This document shows positions 14,704-23,193 of a stretch of DNA of 23,306 bases, in pieces. Source of the stretch: a bacterium (GTDB taxonomy: Bacteria; Bacillota; Clostridia; Christensenellales; Aristaeellaceae); assembly GCA_004563405.1 (NCBI GenBank), contig SFTH01000031.1, positions 1 to 23,306 on the forward strand, in the 5' to 3' direction. Every line of letters starts with the position of its first letter. The first letter of the stretch is position 1. The notes beneath the pieces were generated by a model. That model saw only the letters and a list, made by a program, of their open reading frames with translations, was not told where the DNA came from and did no database searches. The position numbers and the translations under genes are program-made.

Positions 14704-15600
14704 TCAGAAGATTGCGTCCACAAACTGCCGCGCGTCGAAGGGCTGCATGTCGTCCAGCTGCTCGCCCAGGCCGATGTAGCGCACGGGCAGACCCATCTCG
14801 CTGCGAATGGCGATAGCGATGCCGCCCTTCGCGGTGCCGTCCAGCTTGGTCAGGATGATGCCGTCCAGGTTCGCCACTTCGCCGAAGACCTGCGCCTGCG
14901 CAAGGCCGTTCTGGCCCGTGGTAGCGTCGATGACCAACAGGGCCTTCACCACCGCTTCGGGGTACTCCCGCTCCACCACGCGGCTGATCTTTTTCAGCTC
15001 CTCCATCAGGTGCGCCTTGTTGTGCAGGCGGCCTGCGGTGTCCACCAGCAGTACGTCCGCATGGCGGCCCCGGGCGGCCTGAATCCCGTCAAAGACCACG
15101 GCGGCCGGATCGGCGCCCTCCTTCTGCTTGATGATGGGCACGTTGGCGCGCTCCGCCCAGACGCTCAACTGCTCCGCTGCGGCCGCGCGGAAGGTGTCCG
15201 CCGCGCAGATGATGACCCTGCGCCCCATGACCTTCAGGCGGGAGGCCAGCTTGCCGATGGACGTGGTCTTGCCCACGCCGTTTACGCCGATGATCAAAAG
15301 CACCATCGGGCTCTCCAGCTTCATGGGCTCCGCCTGAAGGATCTCCACCAGAATTTCCTTCAGCGCGTCCCGCGCCTTCGCCGGATCGCCGATCTTCTCC
15401 GCCTTGCACTTTTCCTTCAGTCGGCTGACCGCCAGCTCCGTGGTCTTCATGCCCACGTCCGCCATGATCAATATATCGGACAGATCCTCATAGAAGTCGT
15501 CGTCGAGCTCCTGATAGTTTTCCACGAGCTCGTCCATGCGCCCGGAAAAGATCTCCCGGGTCTTGCGCATGCCCTGCTTAATCTTGTCAAACAGTCCCAT
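14704..15600 (-). CDS. ftsY: FtsY, signal recognition particle receptor GTPase
   Basis: A 298-residue SRP-family GTPase that docks the SRP-ribosome complex at the membrane. It has an N-terminal helical N domain, then the G domain with GVNGVGKT (105-112), DTFRAAA, DTAGR, and TKLDGTAKGG. The acidic A domain seen in E. coli is absent, as usual in Firmicutes. GGAG lies eight bases before the ATG, and it starts 24 bases after smc. This is the usual rnc-smc-ftsY order. A strong terminator follows, and no ffh or ylxM is adjacent. Confidence 0.97.
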   Translation of the reverse strand: MGLFDKIKQGMRKTREIFSGRMDELVENYQELDDDFYEDLSDILIMADVGMKTTELAVSRLKEKCKAEKIGDPAKARDALKEILVEILQAEPMKLESPMVLLIIGVNGVGKTTSIGKLASRLKVMGRRVIICAADTFRAAAAEQLSVWAERANVPIIKQKEGADPAAVVFDGIQAARGRHADVLLVDTAGRLHNKAHLMEELKKISRVVEREYPEAVVKALLVIDATTGQNGLAQAQVFGEVANLDGIILTKLDGTAKGGIAIAIRSEMGLPVRYIGLGEQLDDMQPFDARQFVDAIF

Positions 15601-15624
15601 CTCTTACGCTCCTCGCCTGTCTTG

Positions 15625-18600
15625 CTATGCGTTCAGCAACGCGTCGTTGAGTTTTACGGATACGATTCTGGATACGCCCTTTTCCTGCATCGTCACGCCG
15701 TAGAGCGCGTCGCAGCGCTCCATGGTGCCCTTTCTGTGGGTGATGACGATGAACTGCGTATTCCGGGAATAGTCCTTGAGGTAATCCGCATAGGTGTCGA
15801 TGTTCGCATCGTCCAGCGCCGCCTCGATCTCGTCCAGCACGCAGAAGGGCGTGGGCTTCAGATCGAGTATCGCAAAGAGGATGGCGATGGCCGTCAGCGC
15901 ACGCTCGCCGCCGGAGAGCAGCGAGAGCATCTGCAGCTTCTTTCCCGGCGGCTGGGCCACCACGTCGATGCCGCAATTCAGTGCGTCCTTCGGGTCCGAT
16001 AGCCGAAGCTCCGCCGTTCCGCCGCCGAACAGGCGGGTGAAGGTGCGCGTGAAGTTCTGATTGATCAGCGCAAACTGAGTGCGGAACTGCTGATCCATCT
16101 GCTTCTCCAGATCGGCAATGATGCCCTCCAGGTCAGTGCGCGCCCGAATCAGATCGTCCCGCTGGCCACTCATCTCGGTCACGCGCTCCACGGTGCGCCG
16201 GTACTCGTCCACCGCAGCCACGTTCACCGTGCCCATGGCCCGGATGCGCTGCCGGATGGCCGCGATGCGCTTCTCCGATTCCGTGAGCTTGAAGTCCGCC
16301 TGCCGGAAGGGCTCCGCGCTGGCGTAGGTCAGCTCATAGTCCTCCCAGATCCGATCCTGAATCTGCTTGTATTCGCCCTCCACGCGGGTCAATTGCAGCT
16401 CCGAGCGATGGTGCCGGTCGCTGAAATCGTCGAGGCGAGCGCGGATTCCGTCCATCCGCTCCGCAATCTCCTGAAGCCGGCGCTGCGCGCCCACGCGCCT
16501 TTCGTCCTCCGCGCCAAAGGCGCTTCGGGCCGCGTCCAGGAGCTGCTTCTGCTGGGTGAGCGCCGCCACGTCCCGCTCCAGCGCGGCGGCGTTTTCCTCC
16601 AGCTGCCGCTCGCAGCTCTTGAGCTGCTCCTCGGATTCCGTGAGCATGCGCTCGGTATCCTCGATCTGTTGGGAGAGCCGCTCCCGGTCGGCCTGCGCGG
16701 CCTCCAGATCGCGCCGCTTCTCTGCCAGCGCGACGCGGCGGTCGGAAACCTGACCGCGCAGCGCCTCCGTTGCGCTTCGGCGGGTGAAGATCTCCTCCTG
16801 AAGCTTTTTCACCTCAGCCTGGCGGTCTCCGGTGGACTGCTCCGCGTCCTCCTGCTGTCCGTCGAGGGCCTCAAGGGACGCGCTGACGTCCGCCAGCTGC
16901 GCCGCCAGTCTCTCCCGCTCCGCGGCCATGCGCTCCACGCGGGCGTTATTGCCCGCCTGCTCGTCCAGCGCGGCCTTGAGAATCGCGTCCGCGCGCCCGC
17001 AGAGCACCTCCTGCTGGTGCAGCGCGTCGAACAGCTCGCCGCGCTCCTTCTTCAGGGCGGCACGCTCCGCGTCCAGTTCGCCGTAGACCTCGCGAAGCTT
17101 GTCCAGTTCGCCGCTGATGGCGGCAAGCTTCTTCTCCGTCTCCTCGATTTCGCGGCTGCGGGAGAGCAGGCTCGTCATGCGGGACTGCACGCTGCCGCCG
17201 GTCATGGAGCCGCCGGAGTGCATCACATCGCCCTCCAGCGTCACCAGGCGCAGCTGGTAGCGGGACGCCCGCTGAATGGCGATTCCGCTGCCGAGGTCCT
17301 CTGCAATCACCGTGCGGCCCAGAAGATTGTCCGCCACGCCCTGATATTTGGGATCGAATTCGATCAGCTCCGAAGCCACGCCGATGCAGCCGGGCATGGA
17401 GAGCACCTGACGCTCCTGGGGCGTGAGTGTGCGCCCGCGCACCGAAGAGATGGGCAGAAAGGTCGCCCGCCCGAAGCGGTTGGCGCGCAGGTATTCGATC
17501 ATGCGCTTCGCGTCCTCATCCCGATCCACCACGATGTTCTGCAGTGCGCCGCCGAGCACCATGTCGATGGCCCGCTCCAGCCGCGCCGGAACGCGGATCA
17601 GATCGGCCACCACGCCGTGCACGCCGGAATCCGGCGTGCGCCGCGCCTGCATAAGCACCTGCTTGACGGAATTGTTGTAGCCCTCGTAATCCCGCTGCAT
17701 CTCCTTGAGCAGCTTCATGCGGGAATCCGCGCTCTGGCGCTGGTTCTGCAGCTCCGTCACCTGAGCGGAAAGCGCCTGCAGTCGATCGTTGAGCGCCTGC
17801 ACGCGCAGATTGTGATCCCCGGTCTGCCGCTTGAGCTCGACCTTGCGCGCCTCCTCCGCCTCCAGATGCTCCCGGGCCTCGCGCACCTGCTCGTTCAGGG
17901 AATCCACGCCCGCCTGTTCCCGGACGCGATCCCCCTCCATGCTCTCGAGCTGATTGTCCAGCGCCGCCTTCATGGCGCTCAGGCGCGCCCGCTGGGAGCG
18001 CACGTCGCCTAGGCGGTTCATGGCCTGAATGATCTGCTGCTTCATGCGCTCGGAGGCGTCCTCGATCTCACGCAGTTCGCGCTCCGCAGCCTCCAGTTCG
18101 CCCTCCTTGCCGGAGAGCTCCGCGGCCTTCTCCTGAATCTCTGTCTGGCCTTCCGCAATCTGCTTCGTCAGGGCCTCGATGCGCTCGTACACGCCCTCCC
18201 GGCCCCGTCCGGCGGCGTCGCGCTGCTCCAGCAGCCGCCCCCGCTCCTTTTCGCCCGCAGCCATGCGTTCGCGCATCACGCGCACCGCGCCCTCCCGGGA
18301 CTCCACCTCGCGGATGAGCTCCTGCACGCGCTCGCGCTTCTCTGCCGACTGCGCCTCCAGCGCCTCCAGCTCGGCCTGGCAGGCTTCGCGGCTCGCGCCC
18401 GCCTCCTCCAGCTCCCGGTTGGACTGGAGAATTGCCTCGCCCAGTTCCTCCACGGAGGCCTTCAGTTCCTTTATGCGCGCCTCGTACCGCTCCGTGCGCA
18501 GCAGAAACACGTTCAGATCCAGAACCTTCAGTTCGTCCCGCAGGGACAGGTATTCCCTGGCAGTCTCGCTCTGGGCCTTCAGCGGCTCCACGCGCTCCTC

Positions 18601-19194
18601 CAGGTCGTGCAGTATGTCCTCGACGCGATTGAGGTTCTGTGTGGTGTTTTCCATCCGGCGCTGGGCGTCCTGCTTGCGCGCCTTGAATTTCACGATGCCG
18701 GCGGCCTCCTCAAAGACCTGGCGGCGATCCTCTGATTTTACAGATAGGATCTCGTCAATACGGCCCTGGCCGATCATGGAGTAGCCGTCCTTGCCGATGC
18801 CGGTGTCCCGGAACAGATCCACGATGTCCCGTAGACGGCAGGCCGCGCCGTTGATCTTGTATTCGCCCTCGCCGCTGCGGTAGACGCGACGGGTCACGGA
18901 GACTTCGGTGAAGTCGATGGGCAGGGAGTGATCCTCGTTGTCAAAGATCAGCGTGACCTCGCAGAAGGAGAGGCGCTTGCGCTTCTCTGTTCCGCCGAAG
19001 ATCACGTCCTCCATCTTCGAGCCGCGCAGGGATTTTGCACTCTGCTCGCCCAGCACCCACTTCATCGCGTCCGCGATGTTGCTCTTGCCGCAGCCGTTGG
19101 GGCCGACCACACCGGTAATTCCGTCCTCAAATACGATCTCCACATGATCCGCAAAGGATTTGAATCCGTGAAGTATCAGCTTCTTCAGTCTCAA
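15625..19194 (-). CDS. smc: SMC, chromosome segregation/condensation ATPase
   Basis: A full-length 1189-residue SMC protein. It has an N-terminal head with Walker A GPNGCGKSN (31-39), a long coiled coil, a hinge around 520-660 (GVHGVVADLI to FGRATFLPI), a returning coiled coil rich in Glu/Arg/Ala, and a C-terminal head with signature LLSGGERAL near 1092 and Walker B FCVLDEIEAALDD near 1117. The start codon is TTG. The conserved N-terminus MRLKKLILHGFKSF begins exactly there, no ATG is available, and the TTG overlaps the rnc TGA stop (TTGA). It works with ScpA/ScpB, which are not in the window. Confidence 0.97.
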   Translation of the reverse strand: MRLKKLILHGFKSFADHVEIVFEDGITGVVGPNGCGKSNIADAMKWVLGEQSAKSLRGSKMEDVIFGGTEKRKRLSFCEVTLIFDNEDHSLPIDFTEVSVTRRVYRSGEGEYKINGAACRLRDIVDLFRDTGIGKDGYSMIGQGRIDEILSVKSEDRRQVFEEAAGIVKFKARKQDAQRRMENTTQNLNRVEDILHDLEERVEPLKAQSETAREYLSLRDELKVLDLNVFLLRTERYEARIKELKASVEELGEAILQSNRELEEAGASREACQAELEALEAQSAEKRERVQELIREVESREGAVRVMRERMAAGEKERGRLLEQRDAAGRGREGVYERIEALTKQIAEGQTEIQEKAAELSGKEGELEAAERELREIEDASERMKQQIIQAMNRLGDVRSQRARLSAMKAALDNQLESMEGDRVREQAGVDSLNEQVREAREHLEAEEARKVELKRQTGDHNLRVQALNDRLQALSAQVTELQNQRQSADSRMKLLKEMQRDYEGYNNSVKQVLMQARRTPDSGVHGVVADLIRVPARLERAIDMVLGGALQNIVVDRDEDAKRMIEYLRANRFGRATFLPISSVRGRTLTPQERQVLSMPGCIGVASELIEFDPKYQGVADNLLGRTVIAEDLGSGIAIQRASRYQLRLVTLEGDVMHSGGSMTGGSVQSRMTSLLSRSREIEETEKKLAAISGELDKLREVYGELDAERAALKKERGELFDALHQQEVLCGRADAILKAALDEQAGNNARVERMAAERERLAAQLADVSASLEALDGQQEDAEQSTGDRQAEVKKLQEEIFTRRSATEALRGQVSDRRVALAEKRRDLEAAQADRERLSQQIEDTERMLTESEEQLKSCERQLEENAAALERDVAALTQQKQLLDAARSAFGAEDERRVGAQRRLQEIAERMDGIRARLDDFSDRHHRSELQLTRVEGEYKQIQDRIWEDYELTYASAEPFRQADFKLTESEKRIAAIRQRIRAMGTVNVAAVDEYRRTVERVTEMSGQRDDLIRARTDLEGIIADLEKQMDQQFRTQFALINQNFTRTFTRLFGGGTAELRLSDPKDALNCGIDVVAQPPGKKLQMLSLLSGGERALTAIAILFAILDLKPTPFCVLDEIEAALDDANIDTYADYLKDYSRNTQFIVITHRKGTMERCDALYGVTMQEKGVSRIVSVKLNDALLNA

Positions 19195-19871
19195 TTAAGC
19201 TTTCGCTCCATTCTTTTGAGTGCATCCCGCGCAGCGGCCTGCTGCGCATTCTGCTTGCTGGTGCCCTCTCCTGCGCCGAGTTCGCGCCCGCCCTCCAGCA
19301 CGCGGTAGGAAAAGACCGGCGCATGGGGCGGCCCCTCCACGGACACAAATTCATAGACGGGCATCGTGCCCTCCCGCTGCATCATCTCCTGCAGGCGGGA
19401 CTTCGCGTCCAGATGATCCTTCAGCACCTCCGGGCGCAGTTCATCCTTCAGGATGAGGGCGATGATGCGCACGGCCTCGTCAAAGCCGCCGTCCAGATAC
19501 ACCGCCGCCAGCACGGCCTCCACCACGTCGCAGAGGATGGACGGCTTCCTCCGCCCGCCGGAGCGCTCCTCGCCCACCGACAGGTTGATGTAACCGCCCA
19601 GGCCCAGGCGCTCCGCCGCGCGGCAGAGCGTCTCTTCCCGCACGAGATAGGCGCGGATGCGCGTCAGCTTCCCCTCGTCCACCTCCGGCAGCTCGAAGAA
19701 GAGATAGCGGCTCACCGCCAGCTCCAGAACCGCGTCGCCCAGAAACTCCAGCCTCTGGTAGTGGGGCACATGGTGGTCTCCCCCGAAGGAGGGATGGGTC
19801 AGCGCCGTCTCCAGCAGCTTTGGATCATTGAAGCGATAGCCAAGCTTGCCCTCAAGTTCCCTCGTGTTCAT
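19191..19871 (-). CDS. rnc: Ribonuclease III
   Basis: A 226-residue double-strand-specific endoribonuclease for rRNA and mRNA processing. The RNase III signature RLEFLGDAV is at 40-48 with catalytic E42 and D46. The second acidic pair is D115 and E118 (CDVVEAVLAAVYLDGG). A C-terminal double-stranded RNA-binding domain covers about 155-223 (KSRLQE to NAQQAAARDALKRM). Start ATG at 19871, with GAGGAG about twelve bases upstream. The stop codon overlaps the smc TTG. Confidence 0.97.
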   Translation of the reverse strand: MNTRELEGKLGYRFNDPKLLETALTHPSFGGDHHVPHYQRLEFLGDAVLELAVSRYLFFELPEVDEGKLTRIRAYLVREETLCRAAERLGLGGYINLSVGEERSGGRRKPSILCDVVEAVLAAVYLDGGFDEAVRIIALILKDELRPEVLKDHLDAKSRLQEMMQREGTMPVYEFVSVEGPPHAPVFSYRVLEGGRELGAGEGTSKQNAQQAAARDALKRMERKLN

Positions 19872-19888
19872 TGAAATGAACCTTCTCC

Positions 19889-20122
19889 TCAGCCGATTCT
19901 CTTTTCGATGTAGCTCACAATGTCGCCGACCGTCTTGATGCTGCCCAGGGCGTCGTCTTCAACGGTGGTGTCATACTCGTTCTCGAGATCCATGATCAGC
20001 ATCATCAGATTTGCGCTGTCCGCGCCCAGATCCTCCACCAGACGGGCCTCGGGGGTCACCTTGTCCTCGCTCACCGGAAGCTGCATCAGAATATATTCCT
20101 TGACCTTGTCAAAAACCTTCAT
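19889..20122 (-). CDS. acpP: Acyl carrier protein
   Basis: A 77-residue acidic, helical carrier protein for fatty-acid and phospholipid synthesis. The phosphopantetheine site is S36 in LGADSANLM; the usual motif is DSLDxVE, so the residues after Ser are unusual but the helix II hydrophobic pattern is kept. GGAGAG precedes the ATG. It lies between plsX and rnc, as in many Firmicutes, although fabD and fabG, often between plsX and acpP, are absent here. Confidence 0.95.
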   Translation of the reverse strand: MKVFDKVKEYILMQLPVSEDKVTPEARLVEDLGADSANLMMLIMDLENEYDTTVEDDALGSIKTVGDIVSYIEKRIG

Positions 20123-20152
20123 TTTTCTCTCTCCTTTTCTAAGTTTCCCGGA

Positions 20153-21166
20153 TCATTCTTCGCACAGCGAGCTCAGCCCGCTGCGAATCTTGCCCACGAC
20201 GTCGCCCTCCACCATGCGCCGCGCCTGGGCGATGGCGTTCTCGATGGCCTCCGCACCGGAGCTTCCGTGGGCCTTGACCACCGCGCCGTTCACGCCCAGC
20301 AGGGGCGCGCCGCCCACGGTGTTGTAGTCCATGCGCCGCTTGATCTTGCGGAAGGCAGGCTTTGCCAGCGCCGCGCCGATCTTCGTGCGCAGGGAGCCCA
20401 TCATCTCCTCCCGGAGCATGCTGAAGAGCACGTTGGCCAGGCCCTCCGTGTGCTTGAGAATCACGTTGCCGTCAAAGCCGTCGGCCACCACGACGTCGTA
20501 ATCTCCGGTGAACACATCCCGGGCCTCGCAGTTGCCCGCGAAGGCGTAGCCGGTCTGCTTTTCCATCAGCGCATAGGTCTCCTTGGTGAGCTTGTTGCCC
20601 TTCTCCGCCTCAGAGCCGATGTTCACGAGGCCCACACGGGGCTGCTCCACATCTAGCACATTCTTCATGTACACGGAACCCATCAGGCCGAACTGCAGCA
20701 GGTATTTCGGCTGACAATCCACATTTGCGCCGCTGTCGATGAGCATGAAGCGGTTTTTCAATCCCGGCAGCACCGGCGCCAACGCCGGCCGCTCCACACC
20801 CGGAATACGCCCCACGCGGAACATGCCACAGGCCAGCACCGCGCCCGTGGAGCCCGCGGACACCGCCGCGGCAGAGCGACCCTCCTTTACGGCGTTCATC
20901 GCCACCACCATGGAGGAATCCTTCTTCGTGCGCACCGCCAGCATGGGCGACTCGTCCATCTCAATGACCTGCGTCGCGTTCAAAATCCCGATGCGCTCCC
21001 GAACGTCCTGTGCTCCGGCAACCATCGCCTTCAGCCGCTCCTCCGGCCCCGCCAGGAGAATATCAATATCCGCATATTTGCGCAGCGCCCGCAGCGCGCC
21101 CTCCACAATGGCCTCCGGCGCGTGATCTCCGCCCATCGCGTCCAGCGCGATTACATACTGGCTCAT
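20153..21166 (-). CDS. plsX: PlsX, phosphate acyltransferase
   Basis: A 337-residue PlsX that makes acyl-phosphate from acyl-ACP for phosphatidic acid synthesis. Family hallmarks are the N-terminal ALDAMGGDHAPE and the C-terminal GGAPLLGVNGAVVKAHG. The frame is open to 21232, but that would place the start inside the promoter. Of two close ATGs (21172 and 21166), I prefer 21166 because a GGGGG run lies nine bases upstream. It is the first gene of the plsX-acpP-rnc-smc-ftsY operon. No FapR operator was recognised. Confidence 0.96.
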   Translation of the reverse strand: MSQYVIALDAMGGDHAPEAIVEGALRALRKYADIDILLAGPEERLKAMVAGAQDVRERIGILNATQVIEMDESPMLAVRTKKDSSMVVAMNAVKEGRSAAAVSAGSTGAVLACGMFRVGRIPGVERPALAPVLPGLKNRFMLIDSGANVDCQPKYLLQFGLMGSVYMKNVLDVEQPRVGLVNIGSEAEKGNKLTKETYALMEKQTGYAFAGNCEARDVFTGDYDVVVADGFDGNVILKHTEGLANVLFSMLREEMMGSLRTKIGAALAKPAFRKIKRRMDYNTVGGAPLLGVNGAVVKAHGSSGAEAIENAIAQARRMVEGDVVGKIRSGLSSLCEE

Positions 21167-21199
21167 CCGCATAAGCCCCCTATTCTCATATTCCGTATT

Positions 21200-21228
21200 A
21201 TTGTAGCAGAAAAGCATAAGATTGGCAA
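21200..21228 (-). promoter_or_regulatory. Promoter of the plsX operon
   Basis: On the minus strand: TTGCCA (21223-21228), a 17-base spacer and TACAAT (21200-21205). Five of six bases match at each box. The expected start near 21193 is some 27 bases before the plsX ATG. Confidence 0.8.
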
Positions 21229-21278
21229 GCACTTCCGGCCCCTGTGCGCCCCAGCCGCGGAGAAATTTAGCCTCCCAC

Positions 21279-21300
21279 GCAAATTTCTGGCAAATTTCTG
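21279..21300. repeat. Tandem 11-bp repeat between divergent promoters
   Basis: GCAAATTTCTG occurs twice in direct tandem (21279-21289 and 21290-21300). An inverted partial copy, AGAAATTT, lies at 21261-21268. It sits between the divergent plsX and tRNA-Arg promoters and could be a protein-binding site or simple sequence drift. Confidence 0.6.
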
Positions 21301-21319
21301 ATTTCTTTCAAAAATCCAC

Positions 21320-21348
21320 TTGCTTCCGAAGCGTTTTTGCGCTATAAT
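21320..21348 (+). promoter_or_regulatory. Promoter of tRNA-Arg
   Basis: TTGCTT (21320-21325), a 17-base spacer and an exact TATAAT (21343-21348) on the plus strand, ending 12 bases before the tRNA 5' end. Confidence 0.8.
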
Positions 21349-21360
21349 ACTTCTGTTCGT

Positions 21361-21437
21361 GTGCCATTAGCTCAGCTGGATAGAGTGTCAGACTCCGACT
21401 CTGAAGGCCGCGCGTTCGAATCGCGCATGGCACGCCA
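21361..21437 (+). tRNA. tRNA-Arg, anticodon CCG
   Basis: The acceptor stem GTGCCAT pairs with ATGGCAC, followed by discriminator G and an encoded CCA (21435-21437). The D arm is GCTCAGCTGGATAGAGT. The anticodon arm TCAGA-CTCCGAC-TCTGA gives CCG (reads CGG). The T arm CGCGCGTTCGAATCGCGC is standard. A dedicated CGG reader fits the GC-rich codon use here. Confidence 0.95.
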
Positions 21438-21442
21438 CCATC

Positions 21443-21485
21443 AGAACCCCTGAAGACGCAACGTTTTCAGGGGTTCTCGTGTTTT
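21443..21485 (+). terminator. Rho-independent terminator of tRNA-Arg
   Basis: A 12-bp inverted repeat, AGAACCCCTGAA (21443-21454) with 21466-21477, is followed by CGTGTTTT. It starts six bases after the tRNA CCA. Confidence 0.88.
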
Positions 21486-21552
21486 CTGCCGAAACACAGC
21501 GTGAATCTGCCTTCCATACGCGCACAGAAAAAGAGCTCTTGCCCCGCAGCTA

Positions 21553-21581
21553 TTGACAAACGGGGCGCGCGGAGGTATGTT
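21553..21581 (+). promoter_or_regulatory. Probable promoter of the aldose 1-epimerase gene
   Basis: Exact TTGACA (21553-21558), a 17-base spacer and TATGTT (21576-21581, four of six). It would give a leader of roughly 95 bases before the ATG. No riboswitch fold or operator was recognised in the leader. Confidence 0.5.
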
Positions 21582-21681
21582 TAGTAAAGATTGCGGGGAG
21601 AAACGCAGGATTGCCCGTGCATCGGCGCGCGCGTCATTCGCTGCACTTCACTTGATTCTCGAAATCTGAAAGGGAAAGAAC

Positions 21682-22752
21682 ATGCAGATTCAAAAGACAT
21701 TCTGGGGAGAGGCGAACGGACGGGCTGTGTACCTCTTCGATCTTCAAGCCCAACCGGGCTTCCGCGCCCGCGTCTCCAATTTTGGCGGCGTATTGCAGTC
21801 TCTGGTGTTTGAAAAGAGCGACGGCGAGTCGCTGGATCTGGTGCTCGGCTATGATACGCTCGAAAAGTATCGGCAGAACGCCACCTTCTTCGGCGCCTGC
21901 ATCGGTCCCATCGCAGACCGGCTGGCGGAGGGCGGCTGCGTCCTGAACGGTGCGCGCGTTCAGCTCGCCCGCAACGCGGGACCGGACAGCATGCACAGCG
22001 GGCCGACCGGCTTTCACAGCCAGGTCTGGGACTGGGAGGAGCTGCCCGACGGCATCGCCTTTGTGCAAAGCTTCACCCAGGCGCAGATCGGGTTTCCCGG
22101 GACGCTGCGCACGCGCATCGCCTATCGAATATCCAGTGAGCGCACGCTGCGTCTCGAATACAGCGCGAGCTGCGATTGCGAAACCGCGCTCAGCATGACC
22201 AACCACAGCTATTTCAACCTGGACGGCGGCCGCAGACATTGCCGGGATTACACGCTGACGCTCTTTGCCGACGCCTACGCCGAGACGACCCGCGAAACGG
22301 AACCCATCTTCACCGGGCGCGCGCTCCCGGTGGAGGGCACGCCCTTCGACCTGCGCAAGGGCGGCAGAATCGGTGATGTGATCGCCCGCCGGGACTTTCA
22401 TGAGATTCTGACCGGCAACGGCATCGACCACTTCTTCCTGACGAGGGGATCGGGCATGCGCGCGCACGCCTATCTGTACAGCCCGACCAGCAATCTCTCC
22501 CTGCTGTGCCGTTCGGATGCGCCCGGCGTCCTCGTGTACTCCGGGAACGGGCTCGACGGCGAAGCGGGCAAGGGCGGCGCGGTCTACGGTCGGAACTACG
22601 CCGTCTGTCTGGAGACGGAGCGCTTTCCGAACGCAGTCAACTTTGAGAACCGCCGCGCGGGCGTGCTCCTGCAGCCGGGAGAAAGCTATCACAGTGCGAC
22701 GGAGTTCAACTTTGCGGAGGGCTTTCCCGCTCCTTACCAGGGCCAGGACTGA
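21682..22752 (+). CDS. galM: Aldose 1-epimerase (galactose mutarotase)
   Basis: A 356-residue GalM-family enzyme that interconverts alpha and beta anomers of galactose or related sugars in the cytoplasm. Active-site features: R80 in GPIADR, H105 in SMHSG, H175 in TNHSYFNL, and Glu311 in CLETERFPNAVN. The length matches the family. The SD is weak (AAGGGAAAG before the ATG). It stands alone on the plus strand, with its own probable promoter and no other sugar genes in the window, so the physiological sugar is not indicated. A GC-rich hairpin overlaps the stop codon (22751-22775) without a T-run. Confidence 0.93.
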   Translation: MQIQKTFWGEANGRAVYLFDLQAQPGFRARVSNFGGVLQSLVFEKSDGESLDLVLGYDTLEKYRQNATFFGACIGPIADRLAEGGCVLNGARVQLARNAGPDSMHSGPTGFHSQVWDWEELPDGIAFVQSFTQAQIGFPGTLRTRIAYRISSERTLRLEYSASCDCETALSMTNHSYFNLDGGRRHCRDYTLTLFADAYAETTRETEPIFTGRALPVEGTPFDLRKGGRIGDVIARRDFHEILTGNGIDHFFLTRGSGMRAHAYLYSPTSNLSLLCRSDAPGVLVYSGNGLDGEAGKGGAVYGRNYAVCLETERFPNAVNFENRRAGVLLQPGESYHSATEFNFAEGFPAPYQGQD

Positions 22753-22983
22753 GCGGCGGGTCATATGCCCCCGCTCCCGAACGCTCTGAAAGCAAAGTTC
22801 CGTTCTGAAGAGCGATCGCTGTCGTGACCGTTTGGTACACCCGCATATTCCGTTTCGTCCCAGCGGTTGCCGTCATGCCGAAATGCTATCCAGCCGGTTT
22901 GTCGCACCCGTCTGCGCCGTTCCATCCCGACACAATGCGCCCCGCCGGCTTTAGGGCGGTGTTCGTAAGACAGTAAAACAGGC
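22753..22983. other. Spacer after galM with no recognised gene
   Basis: There is a GC-rich inverted repeat at the galM stop, then about 200 bases without a supported gene. Open frames exist on the minus strand but lack ribosome binding sites and family resemblance. It may contain decayed coding sequence. Confidence 0.45.
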
Positions 22984-23014
22984 AAAAGGCGTGACGAAAG
23001 TGGTCACGCCTTTT
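22984..23014. terminator. Symmetrical 12-bp hairpin, probable bidirectional terminator
   Basis: AAAAGGCGTGAC (22984-22995), a seven-base loop, and a perfect complement ending in TTTT (23003-23014). With A4 and T4 closing the stem it can end transcription from either side: galM on the plus strand or the partial gene on the minus strand. Confidence 0.7.
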
Positions 23015-23028
23015 GTCATGCAAGGATA

Positions 23029-23172
23029 GCCGCATAGCGGCGCAAGGGGTACAGCCCCTTGTTCGGAACATAGTGACGCAAAGCACCCCGGAATTCAGGT
23101 GTCCGGGGTATTCGGTCTCACAGAGCGCACATACGGGGATTGACCCGTATAGAAGTGCGCCCTGTATTTTTT
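23029..23172. other. Hairpin-dense non-coding segment
   Basis: Four further hairpins follow in 130 bases: GCCGC/GCGGC (23029-23041), CAAGGGG/CCCCTTG (23043-23061), ACCCCGGA/TCCGGGGT (23085-23109), and a two-step stem GCGCAC+ATACGGG with its complements (23125-23160). The last is followed on the plus strand by a six-T run (23167-23172). This looks like a structured RNA or the folded end of a mobile element. No named RNA family could be assigned. Confidence 0.5.
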
Positions 23173-23193
23173 CAACAAACTGGAAGTTGTTTA

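Noticed and set aside
16393..18012. Plus-strand open frame of 539 codons
   Set aside because: Antisense to the smc coiled-coil region; composition typical of a shadow frame.
21577..21669. 30-codon frame upstream of galM starting right after GGAGG
   Set aside because: SD-to-ATG spacing of one base is too short, and the ATG lies inside the probable -10 box.
22751..22775. GC-rich hairpin at the galM stop as terminator
   Set aside because: No T-run follows; the 22984-23014 hairpin is a better candidate.
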